Source: Liopterus haemorrhoidalis
Taxonomy: Eukaryota; Arthropoda; Insecta; Coleoptera; Dytiscidae
Reading direction: 5' to 3'
Assembly (NCBI GenBank): GCA_963971575.1
Contig: OZ020622.1
Location: 8,842,279-8,906,278 of the forward strand
Length of the DNA stretch: 64,000 nt
The translations under genes were made by a program, and so were the position numbers. The stretch's first letter is position 1, and the number at the start of each line of letters is the position of its first letter. Under the pieces are notes generated by a model. It was not told the DNA's origin, searched no databases, and worked only from the letters and a program-made list of their open reading frames with translations. Positions 46,936 through 58,172 of the stretch are shown here, one piece after another.

Positions 46936-47180
46936 CAGGCAAAGTCGATCGCTCTGAAGTATGGAAGAAGAAAACTTGAGTAAGTACCAACAGAACCCTA
47001 TATCTATGTCTATGAAAACAATCTGCGATAATGGTGCAATCCATATAATTAACAAAATCAAGAAAAATTAAAAAAATAAATAAATAACAAGATATTTAGC
47101 AAAGGTTTATTTAAATTTAAATATATATTGACGGTGATCTTGTACACCGTTTATTTATTTCTTAACATTTTGGCCACACA
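46936..47180. other. Short unassigned spacer
   Basis: Nothing recognised. Confidence 0.4.
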
Positions 47181-47296
47181 ACCGGCAGATGGTCCTACAA
47201 CAGGCAGATAGCCCTACAACAGGCAGATAGCCCTACAACAGGCAGATAGCCCTACAACAGGCAGATAGCCCTACAACAGGCAGATAACCCTATCAA
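47181..47296. repeat. 19-bp tandem repeat, about six units
   Basis: CAGGCAGATAGCCCTACAA repeats with a 19-bp period. The first unit (CCGGCAGATGGTCC) and the last (CAGATAACCCTATC) are diverged. Confidence 0.93.
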
Positions 47297-47548
47297 AGTG
47301 AGCACTTATTATTTCCAAAGTAAGAGTTTGCTTACAGTAATATGAATATAAATATATTACGAATAATGACAAAAAGAAAACAGTATAATAACCAACACTT
47401 TTTGAAACATAAAACATTCGTAAAACATAAAAAATCGTAATCATCTCATCTTTATGCCCAGAGAAGAATTAAGCTTGATAGAGATCTCTTGGTGAAGTTT
47501 ACGAGCACCACTAGAAATTCAAGTGAGGGTGGTAGAAATTCCAAATAA

Positions 47549-47833
47549 TCAAATGTAGACAGAGGGTAGAAACTCCTGCGGAGTCCCCTTCGAGCAAGGT
47601 AGTTCGATTAGATAAGGAAAATGGGAAACACGGACAGGAGAAAGATATACAGAAAAACAGTATGTTTCACAAGATAGCCTGCTATGCGCAGTAGTCGTAT
47701 TTTGGTTCATTAGCCCGCCTGATTCACGTTTTACGACATAGCGTCGTCCCATACTATCTTCTATTGCTAATACATAAGCCAGACAAAGTGAGAAGCGATT
47801 TATTTTCAATGTAGCTTCGTCAGCTGTTGACAT
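47549..47833 (-). CDS. Unrecognised 94-codon open frame
   Basis: The frame begins MSTADEATLKINRFSLCLAY and contains VLAIEDSMGRRYVV. Residue use is protein-like and not repetitive, unlike most frames here. A block of small/aliphatic residues followed by acidic then basic residues is loosely reminiscent of the N-terminal region of PIF/Harbinger transposases, but no catalytic domain follows and the resemblance is weak. No terminal repeats found. It may be chance. Confidence 0.2.
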   Translation of the reverse strand: MSTADEATLKINRFSLCLAYVLAIEDSMGRRYVVKRESGGLMNQNTTTAHSRLSCETYCFSVYLSPVRVSHFPYLIELPCSKGTPQEFLPSVYI

Positions 47834-47867
47834 TAGTTCATAACAGTTTTATTTGTTGTGTGGTTCA

Positions 47868-48150
47868 TACTACAAATTTTCACATGGCTTTTTGTCATAA
47901 TCTCTGTGATTTCGTGGGTTTAAGTTAGCGTTTTACAGTTCTTTGTTTAGTGTTTAAATAATTATTATGTTTTATCTGTGATAGTTATTAATAATTCCAC
48001 TGCCTGGACGTGTCATAACCTAAATTTTCAAATGGCTTTTTGTCATATTCTTTGTGATTTCGTTAAGTTAGTAGGTTTACTTTAGCGTTTTACAGTTTTT
48101 GTTTAGTGTTTCATTAATTATCAGGTTTATTCTGTGATTTATGTCATACA
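47868..48150. repeat. ~130-bp imperfect tandem duplication
   Basis: Copies at about 47873-47970 and 48020-48135 share AAATTTTCA(C/A)ATGGCTTTTT, GTCATA, TGTGATTTCGT and AGCGTTTTACAGTT, TTTGTTTAGTGTTT in order. Confidence 0.8.
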
Positions 48151-48225
48151 GATATGCATGCGTATGCGATTTCCCCAATATTCATGTATAAAAAGTTAGT
48201 TATACGGAGTTAGGATACATCGCAC

Positions 48226-48554
48226 CAGAGCCGACGGGGTAGCCGGTGAAAATTCCCGGAGCCCCGGGGTTTTTGGGGCCCGGGATTCTGGTCAGAGTAG
48301 TAGGAAGTGAAGATAACTTTTTTTTGCTCATCACTTGCATTTTGGGAGTGAGGACCTTTTTTTTTTGCTCATCACTTATATTTTGGAAGTGAGGACCTTT
48401 TTTTGCTCATCATTTGTATTATGGAAGTGAGGACTTCTTTTTTGCTCATCACTGGTATTTTGGAAGTGAGGACCCCGGGGCACGCAAAGAAAGTTTTTCC
48501 CAGGGGCCCGCAAAGCTTCTCCCCGGGGCCTCAGAAGTCCTCTCGGCGGCCCTG
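48226..48554. mobile_element. hAT MITE, 329 bp, with internal minisatellite
   Basis: The left end is CAGAGCCGACGGGGTAG; the right end in reverse is CAGGGCCGCCGAGAGGA. Flanks CATCGCAC (48218-48225) and CATTGCAC (48555-48562) match at seven of eight bases. GC-rich subterminal regions (CCCCGGGG, GGGCCC) bracket four copies of TTTTTTGCTCATCACTTATA followed by TTTTGGAAGTGAGGACC, related to the repeat in the elements at 8865, 20619 and 36336. Confidence 0.92.
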
Positions 48555-48562
48555 CATTGCAC

Positions 48563-49964
48563 TGATGAGAACCAAATAGTTCGAAACCAGGCATAAAATT
48601 TTCTGAATGAAGCTAAAATAAGTAATTATAGGGCGTATTATAATATTTTTAAAATGTATACTTAAATTTGATTAATCATGTTAGTAATTAATTTAATTAA
48701 TAACATAAAAGATTATATATATGTAATCATATGTCAGACTGAAAGTATAAAAATTATATTCTCAAATAAACATATTTTTTATAATACATTTATTTGAAAT
48801 TGCCGCCCGCTTGGTTAAACGCCGATTAGTACAATCAGAGTCCACTGACGGCGCACCCGCTCGTGTTACCAAAATTTAACATTGAATAAACACCTCTGTT
48901 TTACTTGCTCCTTGCTCTGTGCCTTCGAGCTTGGGGTCCCAGGCGGCCAACAAATCAGATACCTGCTTAAGCCGCTACTGCTTATACTTCAACAAGTGAA
49001 CTTCGGGATATGAACCCACGTCACAGAGTTCCGTAGCAAACATAACCACATACACAATAAAGTATCTATATTACTAAAATGCAGAAACTATATACTTTTA
49101 GAATAGAGTTTATGAAACAAAATTTGACAGTTTTGTTCTTGTCTAACCATCAGCACATTCTCAATCTAACGATTTTCAACTAGAATAACATATTTTTATA
49201 TTAATCATTATCTATATTAAAAAAAAAGAAAAATGTAATCCGAAACAGTTAACGGTTATTAAAAATTGAAAACTTGAGCCCACCTAGCTACTACTGATCC
49301 TAATCTCTACGGTCTAAGTCTGTCTAGTTGACAGGACGTCTCAAACAATGTGACAGCAACCTCTTAATATGGAATCAATTTCACACAGTTGCTGTGATCA
49401 TTAGCTATGATTAACAGTACTAAAATAGCGGCATCAACAATTAAATGATTGTTATCAGAATTATTGGAAATAGATACGGAAAAAGATTTTTTTTGTAAGA
49501 TTACCTTGAAAGAATACAAATCTGAAAATGAATCAATGCACTGATTTCATTATCGTTTGTAAAAAATATTCACTAGGTAAATATATTCAAAAATATTCGT
49601 CATAAATTAATATAACACATACATGCCCCATTCAAAATCGTACTGAATGCAATTCATCATCTTTTAGAAGTATCTAGTATCTATTAAAGATTTCGCAGGT
49701 ATAACAAAGATATTATTCTACCGTTAGCCATGTATCTGTATGCTAAAAATTGTGTCCAAATGTTCTTACAAACTTCAAATACACACAATCAATTGAAACT
49801 TTTATTATATTTATTTATCTGTTCAGTTAGATGGCTGAAAGCTAATTAAATAGCCCTAAACTATGTTGTTAAGGCCTTTTTGTACCTGACTCAACAGTGA
49901 ATCAGTAAGAGCCCACAGAAAACGCTATATGACGTGTTTCTTTAGTCAGGATAATATATTGGTA
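48563..49964. other. Unassigned AT-rich DNA
   Basis: A slightly GC-richer patch lies at 48800-48960. No gene recognised. Confidence 0.4.
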
Positions 49965-50110
49965 TTATTGGGTGGCATAGACACGAACTGCCGGAAGATA
50001 ATAGGATCTATAAGATCTACTTAGTCAGTTCCTGGTCTTATGATTCTCAATAGAGTTCCACACTTTTGAAAAAACTTTCTTGAAAGCTAAACCAACAGTT
50101 ATCCGAAGGT
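49965..50110. repeat. Dispersed repeat, partner at 35965-36150
   Basis: See the partner entry. Includes GAACTGCCGGAAGATAATAG and TTCTCAATAGAGTTCCACAC. Confidence 0.5.
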
Positions 50111-50671
50111 TTTGCCTGTTCCAGATACGTTTTCCTTTGCAAGTAAAACTGCCCAGGATTTGTTTTCCGTTGATTCTGCCTCAACATGACAAACCATACA
50201 CATATTGTAATTGAAAAACTAATTTAAAACTTTTATTTTAGAAGCAGCGTCCAGTAGGCGGCCCCCGATTTGTCTTAAGTCCTCTTAATGACACTGGAAC
50301 AGTTCCGTTGCACTGGACCTTATAGGGAAAATATTTTTTTCTGCCACGTTTTAAAGCACCTGGTATTGCCTAATGCCAGATTCAACTTTGTTTCTCTTCC
50401 CAAGTTCACATTGCCTTTCTAATGTAGGTACTTGGTAGTGCACAGAAAGGTTCAGAGCCAATGAAATGTTAAGTGTACTCATTTTGACAAAGAAATCAGC
50501 TTCTGCATTTCGTTTGACTCCTGGCAGCCAAATTAGGAATAGTTTATGCCAGTTTTTGAGAGTAGATAAAAAGTAGCAAACCATTTAACACTTTAGAGCA
50601 AATGATGCCGAGACCATTATTGCTAAGACTGACGATATGTATTAGTTCCAAAAACAGTTGTTTAGGAAAAC
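50111..50671. other. Unassigned DNA upstream of the viral-like pseudogene
   Basis: A 77-codon minus frame (50351-50584) has no recognised domain. Confidence 0.4.
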
Positions 50672-50765
50672 TTGGATAGGTTGTGGAGAGCACATGTTTC
50701 GAAGCAAAGAATTCTGCTTGGATAGGTTGTGGAGAGCACATGTTTCGAAGCAAAGAATTCTGCTT
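50672..50765. repeat. 46-bp perfect tandem duplication
   Basis: CTTGGATAGGTTGTGGAGAG through CAAAGAATTCTG occurs twice in direct succession, with no differences seen, just 5' of the viral-like region. Confidence 0.95.
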
Positions 50766-50840
50766 GGAAGATTGTTGGGAAAGTACAGAAGGCTTGAGAA
50801 AACTTAAAGTTTTATCCTCAAGAAACATAAGATGCAATGA

Positions 50841-51610
50841 TGCAAACTTGAGACAACAGTTAAGATAACTGATGAACTTGATTGGACAACCAAAGGTGCA
50901 TTCATGGAGGACATGAAAATACTAATATTCATGTTCGTCTTGAAAGGGTCAAAGCTGGACAAAATGGCCACAAAGTCTGGAGACAAGATAAAGGAGCTCT
51001 TAAAGGCGCTGAAATCAAAGTACTCCATAAGCACCCAGAGGGAACCAGGAGTGGGGTTGAGCTCCAATGTAATCACGTTACCTAGGATAGCTCAATCCTT
51101 CCCCAGTATCTCAATGGAGTTGTTTTGCCAGGGACATGCTAAATACTTAGTAACTCCAGCAAAGATTGGGATGAATGATAATGAGATAGGGAAATACTTT
51201 TGCTGTCAGCTGGCAAATTGTATGATCCCGGCTAACTCCAATGGCCCACACTGTCTCTCATTTCTTACTCAAGTTCTTCTGGATAACTTATTCCAGAAAA
51301 CTGACAAAAGGACTACACTTAAAGTGATGTTTCAGTATTACCAAGCATCCTTTAATACACAAACTGTCCCTGAATCAGTTCGACATGCCCAAAGGCTGGG
51401 CCAAGTCAGTGAAACCAGATAAGGGTGTAGCCAGACAAGCCATCAAATGGGTTGACGAAATAGAGAAGGCAAATAAGGGTGCCATAAAGAAGATCCAGGA
51501 TCTTAAACGTATAAACTCAACGTTTCCAAAACGAAACCATTTAATACCAAACCAAACCCAGAAGAATTTACGTACGTATAATTCGGGCTTTTTACTTCTA
51601 AAAATAAATT
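50841..51610 (+). pseudogene. Probable endogenous viral element: bunyavirus-type (phenuivirus-like) nucleoprotein
   Basis: A plus-strand frame is open from 50841 to the stop at 51420, with the first ATG at 50904. A second frame (51385-51612) overlaps it and extends the similarity-like composition, so a frameshift near 51385 is likely. Together they span roughly 240-250 codons, close to the size of nucleocapsid proteins of the phlebovirus/tenuivirus group (Pfam Tenui_N). Features that suggest this family are a helical lysine-rich segment (KIKELLKALKSKY), the central LPRIAQSFP phrase followed by hydrophobic and basic residues, and a helix-rich C-terminal half. Such a protein would coat viral RNA. 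Codon and residue use is unlike the repeats around it. A stop at 50838-50840 and the frameshift argue against an intact gene. The assignment is from pattern memory and needs a profile search. Confidence 0.5.
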
Positions 51611-51612
51611 AG

Positions 51613-53040
51613 GCTGTACACTTGACTGCCAGGCTATAAGTCCCTGTTAAGCGTTAAAATGCACAATTTCTGATGGAAAAATTACTCAAATAGTCTATAC
51701 CAACCAACGAAAACTGTAGTACAGAAACAATCAATTTTATTTGCAATCAACAAGAATATTAAAGTAGACCACATTGCTTATAAATGGTGGTAGTTAAAAG
51801 GTAGACATATCACCTCGTACTTTAAAAACAAATCTCTGCGTACAATTATACAATAAGACTCCTTAACAGCAAATTCTTGGCATGCGCTAAAGGCTAGAGA
51901 TGCTAAAATATAGACTGTGGAAATGAATAAACCATTCCAGCATAGATAGTTCTTCTAGTGCTCTGGAATCCGCAACCCAGAGGAATGGCAGACCCATTAC
52001 TACACAGAGGTACTACAAAAAGAAGCGAAAAAAATTTAATGATACCTGAAGCTAGAAATCAGGTACTAACCAAGAAACAGTATTAGATAGACGTGTTTTG
52101 GAGAGCCTTTACCCCTCATTGGAGAAGAAGAAAAATACATATCAGAAATGTATATTCTTTTAGCATTGTTTCATATTGAAATGTAACTTTTAGGACAGAT
52201 TATAACACGTTACGATTTACAAATCGTTAAGGATTACTTAAAAATTTAAAGTTTTGGCTATTGGCGCCATTGTGTCTTAAGTAGTATTTATAAAATCCAA
52301 AGTATAATTAACTGTTGTGTTTTAATTTCATCTGTATAGTCAGCAGTTGTAAAAGCAAGATAATTGATTAGCTTATTCAAAAAACTAATACAAAATTCTG
52401 AGTAAAATGATTGAAATTTCGTGCCATCTGTGTCCAGTGTTGCCAACTATGGATAGACAAGATAAAGTCACGCACAGAAACAAACAGCCGATCAACTTTC
52501 CTAATCCACTACTTATCCTATACTATCTCTTTCTATCTACAGTCAACTACTACGTAAATAATTCATTGTTTTTATTTTCGACTAAAAACAATAGAAACAG
52601 TCGTGCAAGCACTGAGGTCTTATTGATATGCTATACACAAGCTAAGACTTGCAACCCAAGATGAACATATGTGAAGGAAGAATTTCTCTCGAGACTGGAT
52701 TTTGCTTTAACAAATTTGAATAAGTTTTTGTGGACACTAAAGTAAAAAAATTAAACGTAAAATTAATATGAAATAAGTAACAACGTTTAAAAAAAAATAT
52801 CCACAAAGAAAATATTGCAAATTAATTGAAAGTGAAGAACCAACAGGCGTCGAATACATAGATTCGGTTGTCCTGACGGTATAAAATTAGTTTTAATAAC
52901 TTTTTTTTTGTAACTTTTCTGAAAAATCTTCACTATACTACTCTTTTCGGTTTCAAGAAGTGAAAATAAAATTTAAAAGAAACGTGGTTAAAGTTCGTTC
53001 AACATGTTTTGTCTTACAAATATATGAACGTATTACCTAG
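51613..53040. other. Unassigned AT-rich DNA with possible LINE tail
   Basis: At 52090-52135 GACGTGTTTTGGAGAGCCTT, then TACCCCTCATTGGAGAAGAA, resembles the tail of an RTE-like LINE (a '...GGAAGCCTTTGCCC...TGG.AGAAGAAG' phrase). No ORF remains. The rest is unrecognised. Confidence 0.35.
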
Positions 53041-53176
53041 GCCTGGCATTTTCATCTTCCGTTAAGTACTGGTTAGTGATTACCAGTAAGCTAGGTTACA
53101 TTTTATGCTGTATATCGCTATGACTAACCAGTAGTTAAATATTCGATCCTTAACCAGACCTTGAAAAGGCCGGGCA
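53041..53176. mobile_element. Small palindromic MITE-like element
   Basis: GCCTGGCATTTTCA at the left and, in reverse, TGCCCGGCCTTTTCA at the right match at 12 of 15 aligned bases. Inner AGTACTGGTTAGT and ACTAACCAGTAGT also pair. No clear target-site duplication, so the superfamily is open. Confidence 0.5.
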
Positions 53177-54019
53177 TTAGTGTTTTAGACATACCTACGT
53201 ATAAGTTGTATATAACTTGGCTATCTGCAGCAATGCTAGCCAAACACTTCACGATAAAAATATAAAATGAGAAGAAAATCAGTCTTCACTGCGCAAAATC
53301 ACAATTATTTTAGTAATGTGCAGTGTAATAATTATTAATTTCCAACATTACACTGTGAATTCGATATTTTGTAACTTGTTCACCTGTTATTTTTTTATTT
53401 AAATAAATTAAAAAATTGTTAATAATGTAATAAGGTCTGTAATTTTCTGTTATACTTTCGTCAATATATTTTTTAAATTAGTTTCATATATTTGGCTAGT
53501 GGAGGCCAATATTTTTTAAATTAGTTTCATATATTTGGCTAGTGGAGGCCAATATTTTTTACGACGTAACATTTTTTTGTGGGTCATATTTTCTTTTTCA
53601 ATTTCTATTCTTTACCAGTCCAGGTTTTGCTGAAGAGCTTCCTTGTATCAGTTTAGCTTCATTTACATCGCCGTAAATAGGTCTAGTGTGTAAAAAGCCT
53701 AAAGCGGCGAAGTGGTAATGCATTGGCTAAGCTGGCTAAGAAAAGTAAACGTATTTTATTATTGGTGAGCCGCATAAAACCGCATGAAACCACTCCGCTG
53801 CCTGGGATAGATTTTTTTGTGTTCCCACGGTAAAAAGTTTGCGCTAATCGACGAACTACTGAACACATTTCTTGATATTTATAAAATATCGGAAATATTT
53901 TAGAAAACAAACTAACTTTTTTGCTTTTGGAACTTATGATATGTTAAATTGATCTATTCTGTAGATAAAAAACGATTGCTTTTAAAATATTATAGTAGGG
54001 TTATCCAAATAACCTAGAC
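53177..54019. repeat. Mostly unassigned; contains a 43-bp tandem duplication
   Basis: At 53467-53562 a unit with TTTTTTAAATTAGTTTCATA and TTTGGCTAGTGGAGGCCAAT is duplicated at a 43-bp period. The remainder shows nothing recognisable. Confidence 0.6.
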
Positions 54020-54300
54020 CAGGGGGGTCTGCAAACCGAGGCTCGCGAGCCGCACCCGGCTCTTTGGGGATGTTCGTGTGACTCTTCAAATTATTTTGAA
54101 ATATTCACGCAAAAGTTCATTTTATTTTCTTGCATTTTATGCAGCGTATTGGTAATACCAATGACTAAAATAAAACATTTATGCACTACTCATTAAATGA
54201 TGCTTAGAAAAAAGCATTTCGAAAATTTAATATTTTCCAAATGCCGTAAAGGGTGAATTTGGCTCTATAGCTTCTAAATTCGTCAAAAAAGGTATTAATT
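54020..54300 (+). mobile_element. hAT left terminus (truncated element)
   Basis: CAGGGGGGTCTGCAAACCGA followed by GGCTCGCGAGCCGCACCCGG and CTCTTTGGGGATGTTCGTGT is a recognisable hAT left end of the type beginning CAGGGGTC(T/G)(G/C)CAAAC and carrying a GGCTCGCGAGCC palindrome. GGCTCTATAGC near 54260 is a degraded subterminal echo. No matching right end was found. Confidence 0.6.
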
Positions 54301-54962
54301 TTGATTTGGCCTGCATGATTTTGTTCTACCAAAATTATTCGTGAACAAATATCTTTACAGAATAATGCAGATAACTGGAAAAGCAGTAAGTTTTAAAGTA
54401 GCAAAAATCGATCCGTCCGTTACCTACCAAATATATTACCTATTTTGATTAGATCTTCGATCGGCTGATAAGCGAAGACCAACTCATCTAGTACTCAACT
54501 AATGAATTGATACAATCTAAACCCTCGTTCAACTTATACAATTTTTCCAAATATAAATTCAATCTCAAATAAAAAATAATGCAACACAAAACGAAGCACT
54601 GATCAGTCAAAAGTGTGGTCTACTCGCTTCGACTTGTACATTTTGCATTATCAGCTAAGACGTTCAAACAAAACTGGTCTAAAATCCGTGGTCATACTGT
54701 TCCAATGGAAAACTAAGGTCTTTACTCGTGTTCTAGTTAGTTTCAAGAAATCATATAATTAAAATAATTAATTTTTTCACTGCATCTTGTACAAATAAAA
54801 ATAATCAAGATGTTCGTCATGCACCTTTACTCTAGAGAACAAGGATGGCTGACCTATGACACGCGTACCAGTCACTACACGCAAGAAATTTTTGTGACCA
54901 CACAGGCGATATATAAATCTATATGATTTAATTGACTCAAAATTGGCACCGAACGATATTTT
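54301..54962. other. Unassigned AT-rich DNA
   Basis: Nothing recognised. Confidence 0.4.
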
Positions 54963-55301
54963 TTAGTTCTCAGTCCCTAATAGAAATAATATATTCCAGA
55001 AAATATTATATAGTGAAAGGCTGAAGTGAGAAGATGTCGTGGAAGACCAAGTATCTCCTAGCACGATAACCTCAGGAATGGGGGTTAGATCCGTATAACT
55101 ATTACGGATAGTACCCAGTACGGTGATGATCTGGATTAGATGCGGCAAATGAAAATAGGCACCGCGTAACTTATAGTATACATTATAGATTATGTTGTCT
55201 AGCACGTGAGCACCAAGAAGTTTTGCCCTGGTCTGAAAGATGGTTGAACGAGAAGAGTTAATTCTAGTGAGTGTCACTTTAGTAACCTTATCCACTTCCA
55301 G
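54963..55301 (-). CDS. Unrecognised 110-codon open frame
   Basis: Stop-to-stop frame with ATG at 55295. The product (MDKVTKVTLTRINSSRSTIF, later HVLDNIIYNVYYKLRGAYFH and IPEVIVLGDT) has a balanced, non-repetitive composition that looks more like coding sequence than most frames here. No domain is recognised. It could be a fragment of a retroelement or viral gene. The upstream codons are closed by a stop immediately before it, and no intron signals were assigned. Confidence 0.25.
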   Translation of the reverse strand: MEVDKVTKVTLTRINSSRSTIFQTRAKLLGAHVLDNIIYNVYYKLRGAYFHLPHLIQIITVLGTIRNSYTDLTPIPEVIVLGDTWSSTTSSHFSLSLYNIFWNILFLLGTEN

Positions 55302-57333
55302 CCATTTCTAACGAATCGGTTAGTTCGCCTGGACAAATTATTTACCTATGACAAACTTAAACAAACCACCCATCGCGAGAATTTCTTTGAAAGACATTTT
55401 TATTACATTTAAAAGGTCAACATTTGTTAGAAATTCAGATAATAAAATAAAATTATAAACCTTCTGTATACAACATTAAAATATTTTTTTAAATTCATTG
55501 TTCAAGGAGAATTGTTCAAATTTATTATCTAATAACTTTGACAGTTCCTTGAACAATCTTTTTACCCTTCTTGCCAGAAATGCCTTATAAAAACAACCGT
55601 CTCTCTGAAGTTTGGGTCAGAAAGTATTCGGTCCGTTTAGCGTTAACATCTAAGTTGTTGAATTCTTAGAGGCACTGTGTCGGCATTCTGGTGGTCTATC
55701 CGATATTTTGTTTTAATCTTTGTCGTTATTTTTACCTATAATTTAATCTTTCAAACTCTTGTAAAAAATATAATAAATCAAATTAATTATTTTTAAACCG
55801 TCTTACTCAACGTATGTAAATCTACACCTTTAAGAACTTAGTGAACAGCTAAGATCCAGACTAATTACAAGATGCCTGATCAGTCTGCTGGTAATTACTA
55901 ATACATATCATTTAATTCACATATCGTAATGATGAAACCTGGATAACACTCACGACTAGTACCCGAACTCCTTTAGTCAGGAATCTCATTTCAGTTGGGA
56001 TCAGACTATTTATTATATCACAGGCTCGCTACTTAAGTTGGTAATAAAAGGTACGTTGTAAAACGTATCAGGGCTCGCTATACATTTATTGACCAAAACA
56101 GCATATGCTTAAATTTATCAGCCCTTTTCTTTACCTTGCAATAGGCAAAGATTAGTTAGGTATAATTCGATCAAAAACGCACGCGAATATTGCCTCAAAC
56201 ATATTTAAGAACAAAGAACAAAAAATTAAAAATACATTTTTACTTTCGCACTTATGTAAATATGATTGAAGAAGTTTTATCTAAAAACAATATTAAACCG
56301 ATCTTCTATGACGGGTTATCAGTCATTCAATTCAGGTAAAATATTCGTTTTCGTGTCCACACAATAAATTTTACATTATACGTCTTAACTGATCAAGTAA
56401 AACAAGACGTAGAGTGTGGCCCGTACATAAAACAAAAATTTAAAGTCGTTAGAGGCAAAAATGTCCAATACGAATCTAAATAGCATTAAAGCTATTACCA
56501 CTTCTGGGCACAGATGAAATTTATAGCACAATCTACTATTCATATCAACAATAAACTATTTTCTGAACTAACCGTAGTAACTCTAAACGGTAACAAAATT
56601 CTGATTTAACAAAATTGATAAACAAAACAATATTGATTTAAACCTCTTTTTAAATAAAACTATTATACATTTCGGAGGTATTAATCTTCTGTTTCCTGTG
56701 ACATAAGAGACGAATGAATAAATATGTTTTTAGTCACAAACAAGCTTAAGAATGCATATAAAAAATACTTCAGAATCATTATATATAGCACTTCATCATC
56801 GCTGATTATCAGTTATTCATATCACTTATAAATAATTAAAAAAACTAAAAAAACAGAAGCCAAGTCATAAATTAATACAAGACTCCCTACTTCAATCGTG
56901 ATAAAAATCAGGAGCTGTTACTGGATCATTAGTAACATGGTTTAAGGAGGGGAATCCCCACTAGTTTACCTCATAATTATTCATTTATTTAAATTCATTT
57001 CTATTTTTTTCTTTGTAAACACGTCTCAATTACAAATATACAGAAGGTACAGATTGGTTTCCGATATACTTAATTTCATTATTCTTATTAGAAACATCAT
57101 ATTTTTACTGTATATTTATTTTTAATCAAGACTTTCAACTCACGAGGTACCAGAAAATTTAAATTCAAACAATCAATCCACTATAAGTTCTATAAAAATA
57201 TATAAGATCTCTAAGCACGTACAAATTAAAATTGCAAGTTTATTAAAATACTTGGAGATAGAATAATCGATTTAAATAACATTTAATCATTTAAAAAGCC
57301 GTAAATGGCGAACTAGTAGATATGCACATACCT
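55302..57333. other. Unassigned AT-rich DNA, 2.0 kb
   Basis: No gene or repeat array. The last ~60 bp before 57334 may be LINE sequence interrupted by the hAT element that follows. Confidence 0.4.
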
Positions 57334-58164
57334 CAGTGTTGCCACCTGACAGGGAATTTCCCTTTTTTTAGAAATTCTTTATGTCTAGAGGGAAAAGGGA
57401 AAATTCTACAAAAAAAAAGGAAATTTTCCACAACTGATTGTTTTTTTTTTTTTTTTTAATGATCAATTCCTTCAGTCTTACTTCAAAAATTAGCGCCATT
57501 CAATAGATGTTATTATTACTTATATATTCACGTAGACGTAAAATTATATGTCTACGGGTCTACGTCAACTGGAAACCAGAAAAATTACAGCACGCTAGCT
57601 CACGATGCAGGACGCACGACTTTCAATTCCTAACCAGGAACCGAGGAATTCCAGGAGTGAATCTGATAACGCATTGTTTTGTTTTGTTATTGCGCAAGTA
57701 TTTTATTTAATAGAAAATACTGAAAATAGTGTAGTTTTGTGTATTTGCGTCGCATATCTTATATTAGTGCATTTGTGTTATTGTTATTATTAGAATTCAA
57801 GAAGAGTGTGAGTGAGAATCCAGATCCAGACAGTGGCAACGAACAACAGCCAAGGAATTATAATATATATGTATGTGATACGTTACTAGGCCTGGTTACT
57901 TTGGTGACTTTTGTGTTGTAAACGGTCTTGCCTGTAACCATGTGAACTTTTAAACCTGGCTCTCAATTTTTTGGTTAAGTTTTTTAGGTATAAAAAACAG
58001 AAAAAAATGTCCGACTAAATGAAAAAATACTCATACCTAGGTGTAATTACTTTTGAAAAAGAAGTTTTTTTTGTATGGGCAAGGGAATTTTCTTGAGAAA
58101 AATGGAATTTTTGCAGTACCCAAAGGGAATTTTCTTTGGGTACTGCAGGCAGGTGGCAACACTG
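57334..58164. mobile_element. Non-autonomous hAT element, 831 bp
   Basis: Ends CAGTGTTGCCACCTG and CAGGTGGCAACACTG are perfect inverted repeats. Flanks ACATACCT (57326-57333) and ATATACCT (58165-58172) agree at seven of eight bases. Repeated (A)GGGAATTTTC motifs lie subterminally on both sides (57355-57435 and 58080-58140), and TACCCAAAGGGAATTTTCTT sits in a local palindrome. Interior frames of 60-67 codons have no transposase motif. It separates the LINE sequence at 58165 from whatever lay upstream. Confidence 0.93.
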
Positions 58165-58172
58165 ATATACCT

